From Stramenopiles sp. TOSAG23-2 (Eukaryota; Sar): a stretch of 13,767 nucleotides of DNA. Below, piece by piece: positions 1 through 6,201 of this stretch. Positions within the stretch are counted from its first letter, which is position 1; every line of letters begins with the position of its first letter. The notes beneath the pieces were generated by a model. It saw only the letters and a program-made list of their open reading frames with translations. It was not told the DNA's origin and did not search any database. The position numbers and the translations under genes were made by a program. Location of the stretch: positions 1-13,767 of the forward strand of contig LT649787.1 in NCBI GenBank assembly GCA_900128395.1. Reading direction: 5' to 3'.

Positions 1-548
1 CATGTGGCTACGTTTTTTGTTTTTCGATTTTTTCCCGCATAAATCCGTAAAACGTGAAAAACTAGCACATTTTTGCCATGCTTTACTTTTTTTGGCAAAT
101 GTGTCCCTCAGACGTAAAATTTGATGGTCGTACCACATAATTTCATATAAAACACTATTATTGTTGTATGTTGTGAGTTAATGTTAGTTCATATTTCAAA
201 TATACATACTTAGTGAACATATTAATGAAGTTTAAACGCACAGATATCATTTTTTCATAATTTTTTGTGTAAAACATGTGTGTCGTACACACTTCCATGA
301 AGCATTTCAAACGACTTTGAAGGGCTAAAACAATGAGAAATAAAGTGTAATTATATAGTGAATTTTTACCTTAACTTAGCACTGACACAGCAGTGGATAT
401 TTTTACATTGACTCTTAGCTCAGCGCTCTCAATAATAAAAAAAATTATATGATATCTTACAGCTTTTAAATATAAAAATATTTTTATATAAAAATGTACA
501 CAACGAAAAAATCATTATATTTATACAAGATATATGTACACATTTTTA
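1..548. other. Non-coding left flank
   Basis: I see no gene here. The stretch is AT-rich, with many T and A runs and no frame that reads like a protein. It lies downstream of the AlkB-like gene, which ends at 549. The only clear structure is an imperfect inverted repeat at 66-104, listed separately. It may hold the 3' UTR of the AlkB-like gene and the flank of a gene to the left of the window. Confidence 0.5.
66..104. repeat. Imperfect inverted repeat around TTGCCA/TGGCAA
   Basis: The left arm CACATTTTTGCCA and the right arm TGGCAAATGTG are complementary apart from two extra T in the left arm, and enclose a loop of about 15 bases. The TTGCCA word also occurs in the GC-rich patches upstream of several genes in this window, so the hairpin could belong to the promoter of a gene left of the window. 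That link is inferred. Confidence 0.4.
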
Positions 549-1388
549 CTATTTACTTTTCTTCTTCTTCTTCTTTGTGTTGGCGGGGCAGTATCTTCCA
601 TCCCGTGACGTCTCTTTCTCACGAAATAGCAGCACACACCGTGAGCCGTTTGGTACCTTGGCTTTCTCCCACCAGGACGGGGCACTACCCTCAATCAACC
701 GATTCACACAGTGAGGTACACTGCCTCCGTCAAAAAATATGGCATCGCCTGAACGCATTTTTATTGTACGCACCCCATGATGACACCGCTCTCCATACCG
801 TGCTCTTCCTGTTTTCTTGCCAATGATAAACTCGCAGTCGTCTCCAAGCGCCACGCTCATTGTAAATAGTACAGAGTCACTGTCAATATGATTATTAAAC
901 CTAGCATCTGCTCGGTAGTAGAGCATCCAAGTGTCATCCAGCTGCACAGGAACCTTGTCAGAACTAATCTCAGCAAGGTGTTTGTACGATGGTTCATTCA
1001 CCAGGTCCACACTACTATCTGATTGTGCCATTAAACCCTTCGCAGCTAGCTGAAACAGTAAATAGCCATACTGGTCAATGTCTGGATACTTTCGCGGTGC
1101 AGTCGAGCGCTTCTTATGGAAATTGAAGCTACTCCAGCCTGCACCTTTTCCTTTCGGGTCTTCCACAACCGGCTTAGTGAGATTCCATAGGTTTTTCTGG
1201 CCAGCCTCGCTAAGGGCACCAGATAAATGGATAACACCGTATTCGGGGAGGAGGTTGACTTTGCAAGAACCCACAACTTCATCTCCGAGAGAAGTCGCCA
1301 ACTTTTTGATCCCTACGCCTGGTGATAAACTATCTGATGAGGGGATCTGTTGATTAATTTTTGATTCTTTTATTAAATTTTTTGCCAT
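549..1388 (-). CDS. AlkB-like 2-oxoglutarate/Fe(II)-dependent dioxygenase
   Basis: Predicted 279-residue oxygenase of the AlkB-like superfamily. These enzymes use Fe(II), O2 and 2-oxoglutarate to oxidise a substrate, often a methyl group on DNA, RNA or protein. The visible core is the iron-binding H-x-D at H167 and D169 (NNHIDSDS), a later histidine H226 after the strand GDAIFFDGG, and R250 and R256 in SRCVLLFRE, where the family keeps the arginines that bind 2-oxoglutarate. The N-terminal 150 residues have no recognised domain. The C-terminus is a lysine tail (residues 272-277), a possible nuclear signal. The ATG at 1388 is chosen as the start of the long frame. The stop TAG is followed at once by TAA. 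A hand count over 1141-1260 gives 61 of 120 G+C, against 42 of 120 in the MYB gene (6301-6420), so codon use differs from its neighbours. The substrate cannot be told from sequence. Family call is fairly sure; subfamily is not. Confidence 0.8.
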   Translation of the reverse strand: MAKNLIKESKINQQIPSSDSLSPGVGIKKLATSLGDEVVGSCKVNLLPEYGVIHLSGALSEAGQKNLWNLTKPVVEDPKGKGAGWSSFNFHKKRSTAPRKYPDIDQYGYLLFQLAAKGLMAQSDSSVDLVNEPSYKHLAEISSDKVPVQLDDTWMLYYRADARFNNHIDSDSVLFTMSVALGDDCEFIIGKKTGRARYGERCHHGVRTIKMRSGDAIFFDGGSVPHCVNRLIEGSAPSWWEKAKVPNGSRCVLLFREKETSRDGRYCPANTKKKKKKSK

Positions 1389-1566
1389 TTTTTTTATCTT
1401 TTATTAACTAATGTATGTACAATTTTTCAATAATATTACATGTATTATTGTCAAGGCATATATACAAATAATCAAAAAAAAAGTATATAGGATAAATTGT
1501 GATCAATATAACCTTTTGCTTTCTTCCTTTTTTTTTATCTTTTTAAATATATACAATGTTATTTTG

Positions 1567-1600
1567 TTTGCTGGCCTCTTGCACATTGTGCCATTCACAC
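1567..1600 (-). promoter_or_regulatory. GC-rich promoter patch upstream of the AlkB-like gene
   Basis: In a very AT-rich spacer, this patch holds GGCC and two TGCAC/GTGCC-like words. On the AlkB strand it contains GTGCAAGAGGCCAGC followed by an A-rich run. It lies about 180-210 bases before the AlkB ATG. Its resemblance to patches upstream of the MYB and ATXR3-like genes suggests a promoter role; this is inferred. Confidence 0.35.
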
Positions 1601-1621
1601 TTTTTATTAATTATTATTTTT

Positions 1622-2083
1622 CTATTTTTTCTGTGATTTTTGTTGGTAATAAAAAATGCAGCAGCAGCAGTTAGACAAAAAGCTTGTGTGCAGTGTCATT
1701 TCATACTTGTATTGTATACTAAAGACTAGGTTGATTCTATCAAATATATTGAGTGCCTCAATTTCTAGTTCGTATAAGAACCGCTCCTCCTTAAAAGAAG
1801 TTAGAGACCTATAGTGTTTTTGGAAAAGTAATGCTGTGTCGATATTATTATTATACCTGTGGAGGAAATCTAGAATACCTACTCCTTAAAAGAAGTTAGA
1901 GACCTATATTGTTTTTGGAAAAGTAATGCTGTGTCCATATTATTATTATTACCTGTGGAGGAAATCTAGAATACCAAGTACTAGTATATTGAGTGCCTCA
2001 ATTTCTAGTTCGTATAAGAACCGCTCCTCCTTAAAAGAAGTTAGAGACCTATATTGTTTTTGGAAAAGTAATGCTGTGTCCAT
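1622..2083 (-). pseudogene. Possible remnant of a repeated-peptide gene inside the repeat cluster
   Basis: Read on the minus strand, the repeat copies encode the same peptide, with core DTALLFQKQYRSLTSFKEE. One frame runs from an ATG at 2083 to TAA at 1949 (44 residues). A second, without a start ATG, is open from 1885 to TAG at 1622 (87 codons). In both, the core is followed by the same acidic, leucine-rich segment, and the motif GILDFLHR joins neighbouring copies in frame. The copies fall out of phase with each other mainly because the ATT tract differs in length. I recognise no family. It could be a decayed gene, a gene with frame-changing microsatellites, or chance open frames duplicated along with the repeat. 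Confidence 0.25.
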
Positions 2084-2217
2084 ATTATTATTATAGTTGT
2101 ATAAGAGAACCGCTCCTCCTTAAAAGAAGTTAGAGACCTATATTGTTTTTGGAAAAGTAATGCTGTGTCCATATTATTATTATTAATATATACCCTGTGG
2201 TGGAAATCTAGAATACC
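1745..2217. repeat. Nested tandem repeat cluster, four core copies
   Basis: A core of about 70 bases, starting CTCCTTAAAAGAAG and ending in an ATT microsatellite, occurs four times; the shared TTAAAAGAAG word starts at 1791, 1886, 2031 and 2120. Copies 1 and 3 are preceded by the same head (from TATATTGAGTGCC at 1745 and 1985); copy 4 has a shortened head. Copies 1, 2 and 4 are followed by a tail with GGAAATCTAGAATACC. Spacings are 95, 145 and 89 bases, and the head-bearing unit is repeated at a distance of 240, which points to at least two rounds of duplication. Copies are nearly identical, so the array is recent. It lies in the divergent spacer between the AlkB-like and SF3B4-like genes. 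No transposase or clear terminal inverted repeats are seen. Confidence 0.9.
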
Positions 2218-2293
2218 TAGTTCAGTATTCAATTTAAAATTGTTCTAGTAGTCGTCTATATAATATATAAAACGTAAAACTTCTGTATTGTTC

Positions 2294-2349
2294 TGCTATT
2301 GCCTGGCTGAGGCCTGGCGGCTGGCCTGGATTGCCAGATTGCTATTCCG
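2294..2349. promoter_or_regulatory. GC-rich patch with inverted repeat, upstream of the SF3B4-like gene
   Basis: This is the most GC-rich patch of the left half of the window. It carries several CCTGGC/TTGCC words and a perfect AGGCC...GGCCT inverted repeat with an 8-base loop. It sits about 300-350 bases before the SF3B4 ATG and is followed by A-runs, the same order seen upstream of the MYB gene. A promoter or enhancer element is inferred. The remaining spacer up to 2647 is AT-rich, with nothing else recognised. Confidence 0.4.
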
Positions 2350-2647
2350 AAAAATAAAAAAAAATTAAAAAAATGGGTAGGTGGAAAAAAAGCATTAAAA
2401 AAAAAGGCACAAAAAGCATTTTTTATATTTGATCAAAGAATTTTATTAAAAATTTTTATAAAAAACATATATATTAATGGAAAATTAATACTTTTGGTAA
2501 GGATAACAAAGAAGTATTATATTTTTTACATTTTTTAGTACATTATTTTTTATTTAAAATACTAAAGAAGAATCCTTCTTGCTTTTTGTTTAAGTGTATA
2601 GACATACAGAGAGATAAATAGATAGATCTTATCTTGTCATTCAAACC

Positions 2648-3442
2648 ATGAATATGATTAATATGAATAATTTGAATACAAAAAAACATAACATTAATAA
2701 AGATACTTCTGTATATGTTGGTAACTTAGATGGTAGAGTAACAGATGATATATTATGGGAATTGTTTTTACAAGCCGGTCGCGTCAAAACAGTCAAGTTC
2801 CCAAAGAAGAAGAATCCCATGAAAATATATGCCTTTGTAGAGTTTGAAAATCCAGATACAGTTGATTATGCTGTGAAAGTTTTAAATTCAATTCAATTAT
2901 ATGGTAAATCAATTAAAGTAGCACCAGTCAAAAAAGGTGGTGCACAAACAAAAAATATTGGAGCAATTTTATTTATAGGCAATTTAGCTCCAGAGGTAAA
3001 TGAAAAATTATTATACGACACCTTCTCTGCATTTGGTGAAATCACACAAGTTCCATCTATCGTACGTGACGGTGCGACTGGTATGCCAAAAGGGTTTGCA
3101 TTTATAGGTTTTGGTAGCTTTGCTGCTTCAGATGCTGCAATTCAATACATGAACAATCAATTAATGTGTAATAAAGTATTAAAAGTCCAATATGCTCGTC
3201 GAAAAGGTACGGATGAACGGCATGGATCGCAAGCAGAAAGATTATTAGCTGCAGAAGCAGAAAAATTAGAGATGAAAAAGATTAGTAATGCAATGATGAA
3301 TAATAGCAACAATGATCACAATACGAATAATAATGACCTATCGCATTCACCAACACCAACACAACAACAACAACAACAACAACAACAATTTTTACAACAA
3401 GGTGCTGGTAGTAATAATAACAATATGATGATGATGGGATGA
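2648..3442 (+). CDS. SF3B4: Splicing factor 3B subunit 4-like protein (SF3B4/SAP49/Hsh49), two RRMs
   Basis: Predicted 264-residue nuclear subunit of SF3b in the U2 snRNP. In the family it binds pre-mRNA just upstream of the branch site and anchors SF3b. RRM1 spans about residues 21-95, with RNP2 VYVGNL (22-27) and RNP1 YAFVEFEN (61-68). RRM2 spans about 107-185, with LFIGNL (108-113) and KGFAFIGF (148-155). SF3B4 signatures are LWELFLQAG, EKLLYDTFSAFG and, after RRM2, ERHGSQAERLLAA. The proline-rich tail of animal SF3B4 is absent; instead there is a short Asn-rich region, a glutamine run (239-247) and a methionine run at the end. The ATG at 2648 opens the frame; the gene is uninterrupted and stops at TGA. 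It faces the EPL-like gene, with 236 bases between stop codons. Its presence implies that this genome splices introns. Confidence 0.93.
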   Translation: MNMINMNNLNTKKHNINKDTSVYVGNLDGRVTDDILWELFLQAGRVKTVKFPKKKNPMKIYAFVEFENPDTVDYAVKVLNSIQLYGKSIKVAPVKKGGAQTKNIGAILFIGNLAPEVNEKLLYDTFSAFGEITQVPSIVRDGATGMPKGFAFIGFGSFAASDAAIQYMNNQLMCNKVLKVQYARRKGTDERHGSQAERLLAAEAEKLEMKKISNAMMNNSNNDHNTNNNDLSHSPTPTQQQQQQQQQFLQQGAGSNNNNMMMMG

Positions 3443-3480
3443 GATTTGTATTTTATCCCTGATATATTTAACACAACAAA

Positions 3481-3530
3481 AATAAATGACCAGACGTGTA
3501 TAAATATAGAGTGTGTACGAATCAAATAAA
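3481..3530 (+). terminator. Candidate polyadenylation signals of the SF3B4-like gene
   Basis: Two AATAAA hexamers follow the stop codon at 3481-3486 and 3525-3530, the second shortly before a T-rich stretch. They are plausible poly(A) signals, but AATAAA is common by chance in DNA this AT-rich. Confidence 0.35.
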
Positions 3531-3678
3531 AGATTAATTTTTTATATCTTGTATATTTTTGTTTTCTCCCTCCACGCTACGTTTTTTTATAATATTATTA
3601 ATGCGAAGCTACATGAAAAATTAATATATACGACACACAACACTTCGTTTCGTACATAATGTATTACGCACGTACGAA

Positions 3679-4794
3679 TTAAAAATGTATTGCAAAATTT
3701 AATGAACGATATGGTTTCTCACCATCACCACCATATTCAGCTAAATCATCATCTTCCCCATCACTTTCTTCATATATTTTCTCTAAATTATCTTTGATTT
3801 GGTATGGTGTATTCAAATGTGGTTCTAAGTTTACCTTATGCAATTGTCCATTTAATGGTTTTGCATTGTCTACAAATTTACTACCACTTGCTAATGGATG
3901 TGGTGGTGCATAGAAATTTGGCTCCAAAAATTTACGTTTCACTCCACCATAATTATTATAGTCGTTTGCACCATTTTTTGATTCTACCGATGTCTCTAAA
4001 TCCAAAAGTATATCATTAAAATTACGCATTTTACGAACGTCGAATTGTTTTATTTCATTGTTGTTGCTATTATTATTATTATTATTATTATGTACACCGT
4101 AATTATTGTTATCATCTTCCATTAAGTCATCTGCTACAATGTGGTCAATCCATAAACGACCATGTCGACCAATACGACCACGGTACATATATTTTTTCTT
4201 ATCGCGTTCATCACTAAAATACTCCTCGTAACCAGAACCATTTGAAAAAGTTGGAATAGACGGTTCTGTTTTAGGGGCGACATCATATGTTTTGTTGTAA
4301 ACTAAATCTTCTTGGCGATGCATATACGATGGGATAAATGGTGGATTGTCATTAAAATTTCTATTTGCATCTTCTGGCTTTTTATCTTCTGGTCTTAATC
4401 CAATCTTATCGTTTTCGCTATATTCAATGTGACTAGATGATATATCCAACGAGGAACGTCGTAATGATGATGCGGCTGGATAACGTGTAGAACGTGGAGA
4501 TGGTGCTTTCACAACGGAACCAATTCCAAATACGGCGGCACTTGGAATTCGTCTTGGAGATGCATGGACAACACTCATAATAGCTTCCCCACCTCTGGTC
4601 CCAGCTGCTTCCATTACCCGGCGCATTTGAACAGAAGTTAATGGATTTTGCTTTTTCTTTTTATGAGCGCTAAATGATAATTTGCGTAATTTCGGTGTCA
4701 ACACACTACCGCTTCTAGGGCTGCTTCCTCCATCTTTCAAACGACTTGATAATGATGATGGGGGCTTTGTCCATCTGATTGTGATGATGTTGAC
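3679..4794 (-). CDS. C-terminal part of the Enhancer-of-polycomb-like protein
   Basis: This frame is open on the minus strand from 4794 down to TAA at 3679 and lacks an ATG near its beginning (the first is well inside, in VQMRR), so it is unlikely to be a separate gene. It continues the EPL-like protein whose N-terminal part lies at 4923-5465, in another frame. It starts with a Ser/Pro/Lys-rich region (SSPRSGSVLTPKLRKLSF and a KKKK cluster), then a long low-complexity stretch. About midway there is a short conserved-looking block, YMYRGRIGRHGRLWIDH, resembling the RGR-x-GR-x-GR block of Enhancer-of-polycomb proteins. An Asn run comes from an ATT microsatellite (about 4066-4090), and the tail is acidic (EESDGEDDD). 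Either splicing or a frame correction is needed to join it to the first part. Confidence 0.7.
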   Translation of the reverse strand, partial: VNIITIRWTKPPSSLSSRLKDGGSSPRSGSVLTPKLRKLSFSAHKKKKQNPLTSVQMRRVMEAAGTRGGEAIMSVVHASPRRIPSAAVFGIGSVVKAPSPRSTRYPAASSLRRSSLDISSSHIEYSENDKIGLRPEDKKPEDANRNFNDNPPFIPSYMHRQEDLVYNKTYDVAPKTEPSIPTFSNGSGYEEYFSDERDKKKYMYRGRIGRHGRLWIDHIVADDLMEDDNNNYGVHNNNNNNNSNNNEIKQFDVRKMRNFNDILLDLETSVESKNGANDYNNYGGVKRKFLEPNFYAPPHPLASGSKFVDNAKPLNGQLHKVNLEPHLNTPYQIKDNLEKIYEESDGEDDDLAEYGGDGEKPYRSLNFAIHF

Positions 4795-4937
4795 CTACTA
4801 AAAATGCCAATACTATCGTGTGATTCTAAAAATAAACATGAACGTTCCTTTAATATAGTTGTCTCGCGTTTTTCATCATCGTTTGTATGAATTTTATCAA
4901 AAATGCTTTGTAAAAACAATTCCTATTCATATTTAAC
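4795..4937 (-). other. Break in the EPL-like gene: candidate 143-base intron or stop plus frameshift
   Basis: The N-terminal EPL frame meets TAG at 4925-4923. The same frame stays open afterwards for about 60 codons until 4737, while the C-terminal part lies in a different frame. Reading 1: a phase-0 intron from GTTAAATATG (4937) to TTTTTAGTAG (4795) removes both the TAG and the frame change at once; the acceptor is one of two AGs three bases apart, and only the second keeps the frame. Reading 2: the DNA is exonic and carries two lesions, the TAG and a missing base in a run of five C (minus strand, near 4764). A sixth C would join ...SDGQSP to PSSLSSRLKDG smoothly. The sequence alone does not decide. 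Confidence 0.5.
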
Positions 4938-5465
4938 TTTAGAGGCTTTTAATATTTCACGTTTACGTAAAGAATTCAATATTGTCGTGACCTGTTCAAG
5001 ATCCTGTTGTAATAATTTTAATTTTTCATAAGATGATTTGTCATCTTTGCGACTTCTTCTAAGGCGATTTTTCATGCCTTGTTCATCGCGTGGACGAAAT
5101 ACCATGTGTGGATCTGGATCTGCTGGCTGTGTGATTGGCCAGAAACGTCGAAGTAAGGGTTTTTGATTACGCGTACGTTTTGCAACCCAATAACGATACA
5201 TGGTACGATTAAATTTTACATGATTAATAAATTCTTTCGCTGCACATTTCGTTACTGTGCATTCTTTTGTAATATCTGCAGGGATTTGCACGATAATTCC
5301 CATATGCAAAGGTGCCCTTCTCATCCATAATAACACATCACTACGACTTGCTTGATCGGATAATGCTTCTTCCAAACGATATTGATATTTATCTACAATT
5401 TCAAAAAATTCCGATTCCAAATCAATTGCAACTTGTTGCTGCACTGTATTTGCGTCGAATTCCAT
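4923..5465 (-). CDS. N-terminal part of an Enhancer-of-polycomb-like protein (NuA4 subunit)
   Basis: 180 residues up to an in-frame TAG. Enhancer-of-polycomb (Epl1/EPC) proteins are scaffold subunits of the NuA4/TIP60 histone acetyltransferase and hold its catalytic Piccolo module on nucleosomes. The recognisable block is residues 88-170: MYRYWVAKRTRNQKPLLRRF, then a DPDPHMVFRPRDE segment, an Arg-rich stretch, and the coiled-coil-like SSYEKLKLLQQDLEQ...ILNSLRKRE. This follows the family order Y-x-YW-x-x-KR, DPY-x-x-FR-x-R, RKND-x-x-SYEK, and R-RE. The first 85 residues are shorter and less family-like than the usual EPcA N-terminus. The ATG at 5465 is the first in its open frame: the frame runs upstream to a TGA without another ATG. 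The protein continues in 4794-3679. The gene is divergent from MYB across 736 bases. BRPF-type scaffolds share this domain, but the PHD fingers they need are absent. Confidence 0.8.
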   Translation of the reverse strand: MEFDANTVQQQVAIDLESEFFEIVDKYQYRLEEALSDQASRSDVLLWMRRAPLHMGIIVQIPADITKECTVTKCAAKEFINHVKFNRTMYRYWVAKRTRNQKPLLRRFWPITQPADPDPHMVFRPRDEQGMKNRLRRSRKDDKSSYEKLKLLQQDLEQVTTILNSLRKREILKASKVKYE

Positions 5466-5691
5466 CTTGCTATTGTGTCTTGTTTGTATGTATGTATGTG
5501 TTGTTGTTTGTTTTTTTCTATTTCATCTCTTTTTACTTTTGTTTCATGCAGATATATTATTTTAATGTTTCTGTAAATTCGTTTTAATGTGCAATATGTT
5601 GTTTTGTTATATAAATAGATCATCCATCTTAATCTGTAACGATTTCCAGTACATGCAAATAGCATTATGGATCATTTTTCATGGATCTTTC

Positions 5692-5709
5692 CACGGCCTC
5701 TGGCCATGT
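5692..5709 (-). promoter_or_regulatory. GGCCTCTGGCCA element upstream of the EPL-like gene
   Basis: A short GC-rich patch, CACGGCCTCTGGCCATG, stands in AT-rich DNA about 230-245 bases before the EPL ATG. On the EPL strand it reads TGGCCAGAGGCC followed by GTGGAAAG, and shares the TGGCCAGA word with the patch upstream of the ATXR3-like gene. The promoter role is inferred from position and recurrence. Confidence 0.35.
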
Positions 5710-5898
5710 AAGTAGATGCAGATGCAGGTTTTAGATTTGGAAAAAATATTGATTTTCACCACTTCGTAGTTTAGTTTTGATACAGTATGTGCGTATGTTT
5801 GTATTCTAATTTCCCTTTCAAGTACAACTTTTTAATATTGTAATTAGAATAATAGCGTGTTATAAAGAATTTTTAAGGTGGTCGACGCGCTGCGCACT

Positions 5899-5945
5899 CG
5901 CAAAGTGCCAAAGTTAAAGTGCCAAGAAAAAAAAAAATGCCAAAA
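5899..5945 (+). promoter_or_regulatory. Direct-repeat AAAGTGCCA element upstream of MYB
   Basis: AAAGTGCCA occurs at 5902 and again at 5916, and a third, weaker copy (AAAATGCCA) follows at about 5934, after an A run. The element lies about 260-300 bases before the MYB ATG. A closely similar double element, CAAAGTGGCCAGAAG then TGGCCAGAAG then A-rich, lies upstream of the ATXR3-like gene in the same orientation relative to that gene. This makes a shared transcription-factor site plausible. Confidence 0.45.
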
Positions 5946-6201
5946 AAAAGCGTCCCAAAACAACAACAAGTGCACACAACAACAACAATAATAATAAAAA
6001 AATACTAATTAATAAATAATTCAAAAATTCAAAATTCTTTTTTCATTTTTTGACATATATGAACACAAGATAGAAAGATGGTTTAATCAAATAGATGTAT
6101 ATACATCAACATTACGACGTAAGAATTGATACATAGACCGTAATAATTACAATAGTAATAATTACACACACACACACACACATATATGTATAGAAGAATA
6201 A

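Larger units (their letters stand above)
5466..6201. other. Divergent spacer between the EPL-like and MYB genes
   Basis: No gene is supported here. The EPL side holds TATG/TTG microsatellites (about 5486-5512, EPL 5' leader) and a patch with repeated GGATC words near 5670-5690. The MYB side holds a GC-rich element (5881-5945), CAA/ATA microsatellites (about 5957-6000) and an AC run (about 6164-6182) ending about 20 bases before the MYB ATG. Probably a two-way promoter region. Confidence 0.5.

Noticed and set aside
494-826. Plus-strand open frame across the end of the AlkB-like gene
   Set aside because: It lies largely antisense to a gene with a recognised catalytic core, and its own translation shows no domain or composition typical of a protein.
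1411-1674. Plus-strand open frame of 87 codons in the AlkB upstream region
   Set aside because: It is a Phe/Ile/Tyr-rich product of T-runs, with no domain, and overlaps the probable AlkB promoter.
1745-2217. CRISPR array
   Set aside because: The repeats are long, nested and unevenly spaced, without unique spacers of constant length, and the DNA is eukaryotic in character.
4737-4919. A separate 60-residue gene between the two EPL parts
   Set aside because: It starts only with TTG, lies in the same frame as the EPL N-terminal part, and has no recognisable domain. It is either exon continuation or intron.
4923-4925. Reassignment of TAG to a sense codon
   Set aside because: The AlkB-like gene ends with TAG (though TAA follows at once), and the 3.8-kb ATXR3-like frame and three other intact genes contain no internal TAG. 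Reassignment should have left some.
5312-5665. Open frames on both strands around the EPL start
   Set aside because: They overlap the EPL N-terminus or its 5' leader in other frames and are built from TG/TTG microsatellites.
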